Source of the DNA: Hysterium pulicare CBS 123377
Lineage: Eukaryota > Ascomycota > Dothideomycetes > Hysteriales > Hysteriaceae
DNA: 64,000 bases
Assembly (NCBI GenBank): GCA_000467715.1
Contig: AJFK01000554.1
Location: forward strand, 1-64,000
Direction: 5' to 3'
In this document: in pieces, positions 11,349 through 22,293 of the stretch
Position numbering within the stretch: the stretch's first letter is position 1
Layout: each line of letters starts with the position of its first letter
The notes under the pieces: generated by a model
Database searches by the model: none
The model's input: the letters and a program-made list of their open reading frames with translations, nothing else
Told to the model about the DNA's origin: nothing
Program-made: the position numbers and the translations under genes

Positions 11349-13382
11349 TCAGTTCCACTTCGCGGTGACTTTTTCCGATAGCCACATTGGCACCTCAGGC
11401 TTCTTATCCCACCTGCTCTTCCAACTTTCCTTCCAATTTTCCACGCTTGCTGGCAATGCAAATACTGCAGTAGCCAGCCACTTTGTCTCGCCAGCCTTCA
11501 TATCTGTATACAATGTTGGCAACACGCTTCGTGCTTCAACAAGATTTGAGTTGGCATCTGCAAGCAAAATGTCTCCTTCTCTTTCGGGAAGCAAGACTTC
11601 TGCAATCCCCACAGCCCCGGAACGCGATGCTGTAAAAGCGCTCTTATTATCTTTCGTCCAACCCTCCGAGATGCTCTCATCCAGAGCTGTCAGCATCTTT
11701 CCATCATGTTCACGGCATCCATAGACTGCAAAAGCACCTTCCGCTGTCTTGAGGTCTCTGCCCGTCCTAATCCGATGAACCCTAAGATGCCAATTCGGTG
11801 TGTCCTCCGCGGGAGGAAGCAGATACGTCAACACGTCAACATCCTTCCATGGCTTCATGCTTGACACAAGGACTGGTGTCCCACCATGCTCTTCGATTTC
11901 AGAATCACCATCCAGCCATCTTCTCATTTTCCACATCTCACCGTCATCATCCGAGAGGGCGAGTGAGGATTCTGGAACGAATTGTTCAAGAGTGTACGAT
12001 CCTGTTGGCACAGAGTATGCAAATGCAGAACTATATGCAAATTTGCCGTATTTGGCTTGGGTGGCTTTCAAGGGATAGTGGCATGCCTGTCCACTCGAGA
12101 GTAGGAAAGTATGCCCACCACTTCTTACAACGATGTGTCTTGGATGTGGCAACGGTTTAGCCACTCGTTCACTGGCAAATGGATGGGGTTCCTCGGGTGA
12201 ACTCCAGAATGGATGACTCTCTGGCATGGCCAGCGGTGCAAATGCCAGCATACACCAGTAAGGAGACCCAGGAGAGTTGTAGTTCTCAGCGAGATAGGTG
12301 TTGGGATAAGAGTAGCCAATACTGAGCATGCCGTTCGCCTGGAAGATATCCTTTTGGGTCGTCCACCATCGCAGGTTCCTAAGCCAGATTCCCTTTACCA
12401 CGCCCCATGTGAGTGGAGCAGGCAACTCAACATCCGCAAATACCACTGATCCCCAAAAGGCTACCATTGCCCAACGATACGTTAACGATCGACCGAAAGT
12501 GATGGCACGACCCTCTGGATCGAAGTAATGGACGAAGTCAAGAGCATACTTGCGCGCTCGATTCCGGTATTCTTCAGCTTGGGTTGGATCGGTATCAGCA
12601 GCCAATTTGGCGTAGAGAAGCTGCAGGTACTGGATAGCGAAGGAGCCGGAGTAGTAGTCCATTTGGCGGTAACCTTCCGGGCCATCATTTGACCATCCGT
12701 CACCACGATAGAAGCTGTTGAGCTGTTTGATATCGGCGTCTACGCGGGATTGAGAGAATGCAGCCTTATTCTTTGCAAGACCGAGATTGGCAAACACACG
12801 GAACCAGAGCCTATCAATACTCAATATCACGCAAGCACGATTTACGAATCACTCAGGACAGATGGTGTTGATTTGAAGGGAGAGACTGTACCAGTTCGTA
12901 TTGGGCATATCTTTGTCATTCATACTCCCCAACCACGTCTCAATGTTCTTCTTCTGCTTATCCGTCAATGGATCCCAAAAATCTTTATTGGCAATAGCCA
13001 GCGTATATCCAATTGGACACGCCTCTACCATCCTCTGATCCTGATCTTCCATGAACCCCCAGAACTCGTCGCTTTCTGGATCTGTTCCTGCTACCAGGCC
13101 TTCAACGAATCGTTCAGTACCAGCATACTTGCTTCCTCCAGCAAGAAGAGGCGCAAGACCCCACAAAGGCCGAGCATAACCTTCGACCTGGGCAGCCGTC
13201 TCATCGAAACGCGTTCCTGAGCAACCGACTTTGATCTGTGAGTGTTTGGGAGAGCTTCCCTGGGCTAAAGGGTCCAGAAGCGAGGCCACGGCATCGACGA
13301 CATCTTGTCTCGTTTTAAACGGATTAGAGGAGAAAGGATGGAGAGGAAAAGAGCGATTGGCGTTTGCTGTGGCTGCAGTCAT
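11349..13382 (-). CDS. DUF2264-family protein
   Basis: Exon 1 12892-13382, intron 12811-12891, exon 2 11349-12810; 650 aa, a normal length for DUF2264. The family opening [20 protein letters not shown], the block [18 protein letters not shown] and the spliced [20 protein letters not shown] are plain. Also present are [20 protein letters not shown] and a conserved Tyr/Trp-rich centre ([18 protein letters not shown]). The fold is expected to be an (alpha/alpha) toroid like many glycan-active enzymes, but no activity can be assigned from sequence. There is no signal peptide at the chosen start. The frame is open to 13514, so a longer N-terminus is possible, but the first 44 residues of that extension lack family character. 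Divergent from the MFS transporter. Confidence 0.88.
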
Positions 13383-14375
13383 GATTCTACTTGGAGCTTG
13401 TCCTAAAAGTAACGATGGAGTCAGGCCCGTTTGCTCCTTCAGATGGCTTGCTACCGATGTAGCTATAGGTGGCCACTGAGTTGTACGCCAGCTCTGCAAT
13501 CGTTCTATCACCACTCTATTCGAGTCTATCGCGATCCTCTCTCCCGAAAAGGCCCACCAATGTCATTGTAGTTTGCGGATAAATGCACCTCCCCCACCGG
13601 CATTTTCGTACGGAGCCACAGCCGAGACGGGTTAGCGTCTGTTTGCACTTGATATGTTCTGGATTGAGACCGGGGAAGCAACACCATCCACATCTGTTCC
13701 AACACTTCTCCAGATATTAAATTAACCTTCCATCTTGGCAATCCTATTTTCCCACAAATTAAGACCGCCCAAGTCCCGCCGGGAGCGTGAGGCCTCTCCT
13801 ACGATGATCATGGCGAGCTGGGTCCTTGATTCGTCGGGTGAAGTGACCAGGTGCCCTGCATCTTGTTTCCTTGCGGCCACGCGAATCCGGGGATGAGGTG
13901 GAGAGGGTGTGTGGCATGGAGGGGAGGAAACGGGCGACATGCGGGCATGAGGCCTTTTCTAGAAGCCTATGAATGAATAAGGTTGGGCTGCCAAGGGCCA
14001 ACCTTCCCCTACAGATATACATAATCAATCTGTAGCCAGAGTGATAGCTGAGGCGGCTCATCAACCTTGCATCCTCGGTGCATTGGAGGTTGTACAATAG
14101 GAAAATCCATACTTGTAAGTTGTCTCTGAAGTCTATGCTGTTACAACCTTCCTTGACCTTCTGGTTGAATGAGTCCAGGGGATGCTATCGTGTACTTTCC
14201 ATTTTGTCATTGCTGTATCAAATCTCATTGACACGTTTCCCCGCTCCTGCGGAGAAGTTTCCGACTCTATCAGCTGATCCACCGACAGTCTATAGGCTTG
14301 AAAAAGCGTAGCTCTCGACACTGGAGAACGTTGATAATATCTTTCCTGTCATTCCCGACTCCTTGACGACTAGAC
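13383..14375. promoter_or_regulatory. Divergent intergenic region, DUF2264 / MFS transporter
   Basis: 993 bp shared upstream region. No clear operator repeats were recognised; reading frames here lack coding character. Confidence 0.4.
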
Positions 14376-16587
14376 ATGGAGGCAACTAGCACTCAAATCC
14401 AGCACGCCAGCTGGGGCACCCGCTTCCTTTACCGCGTGGTGAAGAATGAGGGCATGAAATCGGACCCTCCGCAGATCTATGGATGGCGTGTCTTCCTTCT
14501 TGCGTGCTCTGCCTGTTTCGGTGGCATGTTGTTTGGGATGGATATCGGCACCATTGGAGGCGTTCTGATCTTGCCAGCTTTCACGAAGTACGTCTTGATC
14601 AAAATAATGTCCTTCTAATGGACTAATCCATCATTCTTCTCTCTTCTAGTGAAATGCTGACAGGAGATATGATGAAACAGAAAATACGGTCTGGATCATC
14701 TCAACAAAGTTGGTCAAGCAAACCTTTCTGCCAACATTGCCTCTACACTTCAAGCGGGTTGCTTTATTGGCTGCTTCCTTGCCTCCTGGATCGCCGACAG
14801 ATTTGGAAGACGGACCGCATTGATGATCAATGGTGCTATTACATGCGTTGGCTGTATCTTCCAGGCTGCTAGCTTGGGAAGTGTGGCTGTTATGTATGTT
14901 GGAAGGTATGGACCGTAACACTTTCAAGATTCAAGATTCAGGCCTTGAATGTCCCCAGAGCACAATATGGTCGCGTCATCCTGGATAACAAGTTGACATG
15001 TGTCTAGATTCATCGCTGGTATTGGTGTCGGGGGAGCCTCCACAGTCTGTCCCCTCTATATTTCGGAGAATGCACCCAGGGCTATTCGAGGTGCTTTGAC
15101 AGGCATCTACCAGTTGTTTGTAAGCCATCCTGTTTCAGACCACATTCGGAATGAAATTCTAATGACCTTGCGTAGATTGCATGCGGCACCATGCTCGCCT
15201 TCGTAAGTTTCTCCCTATTATCCACGGGAATACGCCTACACTTCCTTACATATAATTGATAACCAAGAACAGTGGGTGAATTATGGATCAATTCTCCATC
15301 TCCACGGCCAAACAACTTACAGTAGGTTTAGCCTCACCAATGGCATTCCATTCCTGAAACTAAGCATCTTCTAGTCGTCCCCCTAAGTATGCAAGCTCTT
15401 CCGGCCATTCTCCTCATCGTCTGCATGGGTCTCAACAACGAGTCTCCTCGCTGGCTCGCGAAAGCAGACCAGTGGGAGAAAGCCACCGCGACCTTCTCCC
15501 TCATCCGCAATCTCCCACCTACACACCCATACGTCCAATCCGAACTCCGCGACATCTCCGACCAACTCGAGCACGAACGTATCCTAATCGGAGGCTCCAC
15601 CACCAAAGACCTTCTCCGAGAAATGTTCACGATCCCCGGAAACAGGAAGAGGACTCTAATCAGCATCGGTCTGATGGTCTGCCAACAGATGACGGGCACG
15701 AACGCAATCAACTACTACGCGCCCCTGATCTTCAAGAACCTCGGTATCAAGGGAAACACAACCAATCTCTTCGCAACCGGCATCTACGGTGTCGTGAAAA
15801 TGACAACCTGCGCCTGCTTCCTCATCTTCGCCGCCGACTCTCTCGGCCGCCGCCGCTCCCTCCTCTGGACTTCCATCGCTCAAGGTACCTCCATGCTGTA
15901 CATCGGCCTCTACGTCCGCATCGACCCTCCAGTCACCGGCCAAGCTGTGCCTCCAGCCGGCTACGTCGCTTTAGTCTGCATTTTCCTGTTCGCGGGCTTC
16001 TTCCAATTCGGATGGGGTCCCGTGTGCTGGATCTACGTCTCCGAGATCCCGACGGCGAGATTGAGGAGTTTGAACGTTGCGATTGCGGCGGCGACGCAGT
16101 GGCTTTTCAATTTCGTGGTTGCGAGGGCGACGCCGAATATGCTTGCTACGGTGGGGAACAAGGGTTATGGGTATGATTTTGTCCTTTTTTACTCCATTCC
16201 CCTCAAATCCACTATTTCCTCTTTTTGCCCCTCTCTTTCTTTTCATATAAGATATGAAAACAACGTGATAGCGATTGCTGATCAATGACCAACAGTGCCT
16301 TCCTCATCTACTCCTGCTTCTGCTACTCCATGTTCTGGTTCGTCTGGTTCCTGATCCCCGAAACCAAGGGCCTCTCGCTCGAGAAAATGGACGATCTCTT
16401 CGGCGTCACGGCCTTGGCTAAACATGTCGAAGAGGAGGCCCAGGTGCAGAATCATCATCATCATCATGCGCCGGCTGCCGAACCCGGGTTGGATGGCAAG
16501 GAAGTTGCGAGGGAGGAGAGGAGGGAGGTTGTGGAGCTTGATGGGGAGGGAACGAAGCATGAGATGGATGGGAAGGAGGTGAAGTGA
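14376..16587 (+). CDS. MFS sugar-porter-family transporter (quinate permease / hexose type)
   Basis: Seven exons: 14376-14587, 14681-14905, 15008-15119, 15176-15202 (27 nt), 15273-15321, 15375-16170, 16296-16587; 570 aa, phases all consistent. Sugar-porter signatures are in order: [16 protein letters not shown] (helix 1), [10 protein letters not shown] (loop 2-3), [29 protein letters not shown], the helix 7 region [24 protein letters not shown], and [16 protein letters not shown]. The ending EKMDDLFG resembles fungal quinate permeases (Qa-Y/QutD), so quinate, a hexose or another polyol is a possible substrate taken up by proton symport. The C-terminal tail is His-rich, then charged and Glu/Lys-rich. 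It sits head-to-head with the DUF2264 gene. Confidence 0.93.
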
Positions 16588-17071
16588 GAGCGTGGGGTTG
16601 AGAAGAGAAGGGATGTTAAGGGTTTGTCGATGGTATAGAATGTTGGGAAGGATAGAGATTCTGGGATTACAAACCAAAGTGACGAATTTTCTTTGTGGTG
16701 GTATATATGTAGATATTGAATTGAAGACTCCTGTTTTTTGCACTGCCCGATACGACTTGACGAGAAAACCGTCTTTCATGTAGTACCTTTCTCATTTGTT
16801 GTATGCATTTGTTTTGATCTACATATCCGAAAGCCCTCACTTCGAACCATGATTTCCGCGCCCAAAAAGGTTAACGCCGTCCGTGAGGGAGTGACTCGTT
16901 TGGTATATCCATCCACGCATGCACTCTTCCCATTTCCTCTGTCCAAGCAAAACTTTTCATGACCAGTATCATGCTCGTCGCCTACCAAATGACCATGCTG
17001 TGAATCAAGGATCTTACTCCTTAATAGGGTTCTCGTCCGCTATGATGTCGTCAGTAAACAACTCTTCCGAC
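16588..17071. other. Convergent 3' intergenic region
   Basis: 484 bp between MFS (+) and RPEL gene (-) stops. 3' UTRs expected; nothing else seen. Confidence 0.4.
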
Positions 17072-17814
17072 TCATGGTGTCTGTATCCTCGTACCTTCTA
17101 GAATGCCCTTCTTGACCAATTCGTCCGGCGATGGTCTGCCCTGTAATCCCTTTTCCAAGCTATCGGCTCGCATGTGGCGTTCGAGTTCTCTCTGGTGGCC
17201 TTGCAGGGCTGGGGCCGCGTTCGAGTCGGGGAGGATGTTGCCTGTGGTACATTAACACATGTTAGCTGTCTGATGTTCTTGTGACAGGGTTGTCGAGAAG
17301 AGACGAGGGGGAAGTGGACGGGGAAATTGCAAGGAAAGGTCTAGTGAGACACAGCTAGGGAGGAATGGAGAGGTGGGAGAAATGGTAGAAGAAGAAAGAC
17401 ATACGCTCAACTAGAGTGTCTCTGTCTGGTCGACCTGCCAACCCCTTCTTCAGATTGTCCGTCGCACGCTGGCGTTCTAGCTCAAGTGCTTTGGATTGCA
17501 ATGCCCTATTTGTAAATCCACCATGTCAGCCCAGCTTATCCAAAGATCCCAGAGGCGTTGTGTCCCTCAAGCTTAAACAAGAGACTATCCTATAGCTTGA
17601 CAAGACTAATGTATCAGAGTGAAAGAGCTTTCACATACGGCGCAGCATTCGTGTCGAGAAGAATATTCCGATTCTTCAAGTCCTGAGCCTCTGGCCGCAT
17701 CTGCAAATGCTTCTCCAGCGAGTTGCGGCGCTGGACGCCTTCTCGAACGGGGGAGATGGGCGTTTCGTCTACGGAGACGGCTGGGGCGGCGGTTGGTGTC
17801 GCTTCGGAGGCCAT
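17072..17814 (-). CDS. RPEL-repeat protein
   Basis: Exons 17639-17814, 17405-17505 and 17072-17241; 148 aa. Three RPEL-type motifs are spaced about 45 residues apart: SLEKHLQMRPEAQDLKNRNI, NLKKGLAGRPDRDTLVERNI and SLEKGLQGRPSPDELVKKGI. The RPxxxxL core is kept in all three. In animals RPEL motifs bind monomeric actin (MRTF, Phactr). In fungi this small protein is conserved but uncharacterised, so actin binding is only an inference. Each motif falls in a different exon, which suggests exon-by-exon duplication. The linkers NNAAP-like (LLDTNAAP, LPDSNAAP) are also repeated. No targeting signal seen. Confidence 0.88.
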
Positions 17815-18286
17815 TGCTGAGTTCCTTTGTTGATTGAAGAGGCAGTATTCGGAGGATCGGAGGAGGAGGTTGGATGTTTGTTTGTGCAAGTCGGAAGCTG
17901 TGGAAGGTGAGACAGAGAAGGCGTGTAGCTCGGGAGCTTGTGCTTGTCGCCTTGTGCCTGTGTCTGGTGACATGTGGGGGAAACAAGCCCGTACGTAATC
18001 AGCGTGGCATGGCAACGCCACAATCCCTGCAAACGGCCATACCGTAGATAGATGTATTCACACTTTTGGTTGCACTTGAGAAGGATAACTGCAAGTCCTG
18101 AGGGCTGCATTGATAGTCCTCTGTTTTTGTATTTACTTGGGTTTTCTGAGATGATTCTGGAAACTATAGGAGTTGAGACCCTCAGTCACGCTTATTTACC
18201 ACACCTAGGTATGATCATTATCCATCCCACTGGCTACAATTCACTATGGGAGCGGCGTAGTCAGTCTTGACAGGTCTTTTGTCATG
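17815..18286. other. Intergenic region between two minus-strand genes
   Basis: 472 bp holding the RPEL gene promoter and the 3' end of the hydrolase gene. Nothing else seen. Confidence 0.4.
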
Positions 18287-19557
18287 TTAGTTTTGATCAA
18301 GCTGCAGAACCCACTGCTTCAGAGTGTCTCGGAGCTGCGACTCAGCCCCAGGCTCATGCCAGAAATGTCCTGCGCCACGAACCTCAGCATACGTGAATTT
18401 AGAGGCTGGTTCATTACTGAGCGACTCGCTCCATGACCTCTGTTTCTTTATCGGCGTGAAGAAGTCATGATCTCCAAAGACAGCGAGTGTCGGATGCTGC
18501 ACAATAGTATCATGACTAGCTTTCGATTTATTCCAGAAATTATTGCCTAGAGACGGAGCAAGCGCCGAGCAAACTGGCTGTTGAAGCGGGGAGACCAGAA
18601 GATACGAGGCAGAAGGTATGGGTATAGAAGATGTCGATGTCGGTGTCTCAATGATTGGGGCGCTATTTCCCCGCTTTTTTCGATGTAGCGATATTGATTT
18701 GAAGCTCCTATGAAGGTCAAGACTATGACTTATGTCTAAACTTCGTCGAGTCTCCTGACTGGTCCGCCGTTTCTCAGGTGATGTTTCTTCTCCGCCCATC
18801 TGCACAGATAGAGAGTTGTCATGACTATGTTTCGATCTCTTCTTCCTGCTCAGTTGCCGTCTTTGCGCAAGCACTCTCTCTTCCCATTCTTTGTTTGTCT
18901 GATCCGCTAGTTTTCGTGCGCGGAGAAGCGTTTCTGCAGCAGCTGTACCCTCGTCTGCTCCAGTGAAAGTCTTGAGAATGTCCCCTACAGGCGGTAAATG
19001 CTTTAAGATTAAAGAGCCATAGGAGTAACCGCCTAATATGATCTGTGTATCTCCAAGTCGGCCATAATTATTCGAGGGTATAACGGGCGAGATTGGAGAC
19101 TGCTCAGGTGTCGCTGGCATCACATCGTTAGGCGGAGGGGGAAGTAGGTACTCGAGATAGTGTAGGAAGAAGCCTGCGAATGAGACATAGTCCTCGAGTT
19201 CAGGTTTACCTGTCCAGCTTGTTCTACCTTTCGAAGGATTCGCTCCTCTGATAACAGCGTGTTAGCTTTCCAAAGACTCCCGAAAGTAGGTCAGGCTGAG
19301 CACCTAAAATTGAATGTGCCCACTACGAAGCCTTCATCCAGAAACTCCTCCGCAATGAACCCCACTACGCGATCATCATAGCAGCCGCCCAAAGGCGCAT
19401 ATGGATGTGCTACTATGATCCCTTTCTTCTGCCACGGATTAGGTTCAATATCCTCAGAACTGGAAATCTCCTTTGGGTGGTAAATGCGACAGCATAGTGT
19501 TGTATCATCATGAATTGAGGGGATGGTGAAGCTAAAGGCGGGTTCTGAGAGGTGCAT
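18287..19557 (-). CDS. Alpha/beta-hydrolase with Ser/Arg-rich insertion
   Basis: Exon 1 19304-19557 and exon 2 18287-19247 (intron 56 nt, TTATCAG acceptor); 404 aa. Start ATG gives MHLSEPAFSFTIPSIHDD; the open frame upstream has only TTG and then a stop. Catalytic triad candidates: Ser in GGYSYGS, Asp in VFGDHDFFTP and His in GAGHFWHE. AHPYAPLGG near residue 50 fits the oxyanion region. Between nucleophile and acid lies a long basic and Ser-rich stretch (RRQLSRKKRSKHSHD, RRTSQETRRSLD) that looks disordered and could be phosphorylated. The closest kin I know are fungal dienelactone/CocE-like hydrolases of unknown substrate. No signal peptide. Confidence 0.85.
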
Positions 19558-20426
19558 TCTGGGGCCAGGCCGTTCAATGACCCTCTTAGCGACCACTATA
19601 TCATTTTTAAAGACACAGAAAGGCTTCACTCGAGATTCAGAGCAGCAAGTAGTGATGGGGGTGGTGATTGTCGGAAGCTTGACGTTGCGCACGTCCCATG
19701 GCAATTGGCGGAGTAGAGCTGCACGTGATTGATAATCAAAATAACCCAGGTGTTAACGGGAGTTCAGAGCTGCACTAGGGTTGGAACAATTCAGGTGCGA
19801 TGACGACCAAGTCGAATAGGATTGTCTTGTAAACTCAATGTCCCATGACAACGTTAGAGACCACCAAATGGGATTACTTCTCAACAATCTACGTTAGATC
19901 AAATTTCATCAGCAAAAGGACCTGTTGTAAAAAAATCTTGCATTGATAAGTCCTACATCCGCACTTCAAAAATGCGCTCAGCCAGTGACAGCATCCATAC
20001 AGCCAGAAGGCCGGAAGCCAACTCGACGCCGTTGAAAATACAAGCAACATGAGACACGTTTGTCCCATGACACCCAATGAAACAGAACGAGAGGGTAGGA
20101 CAAGACGCAAATTTCGATCAAGGGGGAAAGGAGAAAATGTGATTGTAGCAAAGACACATATCCACCAAAATGTATTATACAACAGACCGGACCTGCCTTG
20201 ATGATACTAAAATGATATGAGGCTAATGGCGGATATGTAGGGGAGGATCAGGATATGGGAACATCCCATAACTTGATAGTCGGTCATGCCTAAACAAGAC
20301 TTTTGGATTCAAAAGGTAAGGAGCGGGTACCGGGGTTTGATTATTGAGATCGAAACGACTGTTAATCAAATTAGCCTTTGGAACGAAGGCGCAAGTTACG
20401 TGCCACATACCATTCGAATATGTCCC
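19558..20426. other. Intergenic region, hydrolase promoter and SSO1 3' region
   Basis: 869 bp. A 97-codon open frame at 19889-20182 (-) starts with TTG and has no family features; I treat it as chance inside the SSO1 3' UTR. Confidence 0.4.
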
Positions 20427-21532
20427 TTATTTCTTCTTGTTGATTTCGACAACCACAACGGCAACAATGACGATGACAGCGATAATGAGTACTGTTGGAT
20501 GATTAGCATATTATGACACTTGCTTAAGAGAAACTTGGGTTAACTCACAGATAATAAGGAGGCACCACCACTTCTTGCGATTACGGCTCCTTGCCTTCTC
20601 AATGGCACCACCGATTTCAGTATTTGCTTTTACAACGTTGTCGTGGACCTCTTCTCCCTTCTGCTCGATGTTTGTGACAAGGGGCTCCTGCTGCATAACG
20701 ATTTGGTCGAGATCCTGGAACAACTGTGCCAATTCAACCATCTGTCGTTCAATCTTTTGAATAGCATCGTGACGCTCCTTGACGTTTCTGAGACTGGATT
20801 GAGCTTGACCACGGCGGTCGGAACTCAGGAGCTAAACCACCACTGTTAGGATCTAATTCGGAGCTGTTAAATGTTTAAATCTTACAGCTTGTTGAAAGAT
20901 AGGAGTATCTGGATCGGAAACTGCTTCGCGAACTTCTGCCTCCGTAGCATCCGGTCTAACAATACGGTACTGCCGTTCCGCAGCTGCCTGGGAGTCCCTT
21001 CGGAACTCCGCCTCCAATGTTTGGTAGCGATTGATGGTCTGCTTTAAACGCCTGTCCACTTTGCCGACTTGTGGTGCGTTTCGGGGGTTGCCAGATTCCG
21101 GTTTTGACTTAATGTTCTTCACGCGACTGACTAGAGCACGATACCCGGTCATGATCTGGGAACTGAGGGAGGAGATCTCGCCGGAGGGCATATCCGGGCG
21201 CGACAGAACCTGCTTGAAAATTCGCTCGAGGTTGTCGAGCTGACCATTGATCTGGTCGAGGGCCCTATCTACCTCCCGGCAGTCATTGAGGATGGCATTG
21301 GGATCAGCGCCAGCTGGTTGTCCGTAGGGCTGCATCTCGACGGAGCCCGCTAATCACGCATTAGCCCAAAGACCAGCTTCATGTGATGTTACTACGTACG
21401 ATCATCGTATCTGCCTTGGGAAAAGTTATTGTATCTTCCACCTTGTGCACCTTGTGGTGCTTCCTCGCGCTGGTCATATGGGTTGTTGCCGTAGCCAACC
21501 TGACTGTAACCGCCGGTGTACTGTTGAGCCAT
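20427..21532 (-). CDS. SSO1: Plasma-membrane syntaxin (Qa-SNARE) Sso1/Sso2
   Basis: Exons 21400-21532, 20886-21349, 20549-20831, 20427-20491; 314 aa. Layout: Gln/Gly-rich N-terminus (MAQQYTGGYSQVGYG), three-helix Habc region (about residues 55-190, including ILNDCREVDRALDQINGQLD), then the SNARE helix (IQKIERQMVELAQLFQDLDQ, followed by IVMQQEPLVTNIEQKGEEVH with the zero-layer Gln), a short basic/Trp linker RNRKKWW and a C-terminal anchor of about 20 Val/Ile/Leu residues ending EINKKK. This is the target SNARE that pairs with Sec9 and Snc1 for exocytic vesicle fusion at the plasma membrane. The last intron splits the membrane anchor. Confidence 0.95.
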
Positions 21533-22293
21533 TGCAGAAGGTTAGCACAGGCAACGCTTGAATTTGGTATTGAGAAGAGTGAGGATGAAGTGGAAGTCGG
21601 ATGCCATCAACAAAGAAGACCGCTTACACTCATGCTGAAACGGGACCTGTGTGGCTTCTGGAATTCCGGTGTCTCTCCTGAGACAAAACAATGCGCGTCT
21701 GGATGAAGCAGCTGTTACCGCAGATTCTTGCGGAATTTAAGAGAAATTGAAGACAGTAGATGCGAGGGAGAGGATGCCCGGGTATCCAAATGCAAGACAA
21801 AACTCTGTGGTGAAGGGTGAGATATGTGTACTTCCTTGGGGCTGAGGCAAGCTGAACTGACAAAATCGCCCTAAGCTGGTTAACGTTGCGCGGCTAAACC
21901 GATTTGGAGCTGGCGGCTTATTAAGGGTCTGCGCGGGGATGTACTCGACCTCACGAAGAATTCTATTTTTACTGTTGTACAGTGTACAGACTGCGAAAGC
22001 AATAAACTCAAAGCCTCGCGACTCTGCCTTCTCATTCACCCCAGTCTTCTTCATCTACTTACCGCGCCACAACTTCTACGTTGCACCGCCTACGAAGTCG
22101 TAATCAAGCTTCGCACCTACGGGAACGGCGACGGAATAAGAAACTCAGCCACTCCCCGCACATTCACTGCTGAACAAGAACGCCTCATTATGCAGACCTT
22201 ATCTACCTGCTTTCTATCCGGGTATTGCTAATCCAAACATGTCCATGGGTATTAAACTAGTGATACTCTTCTAACAGTGAATGGTCACGTCGT
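21533..22293. other. Intergenic region between SSO1 and NPT1
   Basis: 761 bp with the SSO1 promoter and NPT1 3' region. No coding signal recognised. Confidence 0.4.

Noticed and set aside
19558-19704. N-terminal extension of the alpha/beta hydrolase
   Set aside because: The frame upstream of 19557 offers only TTG before an in-frame stop; MHLSEPAFSFTIPS matches the usual family start.
19889-20182. 97-codon hydrophobic open frame on the minus strand
   Set aside because: No ATG start, lies in the probable 3' UTR of SSO1, no family match.
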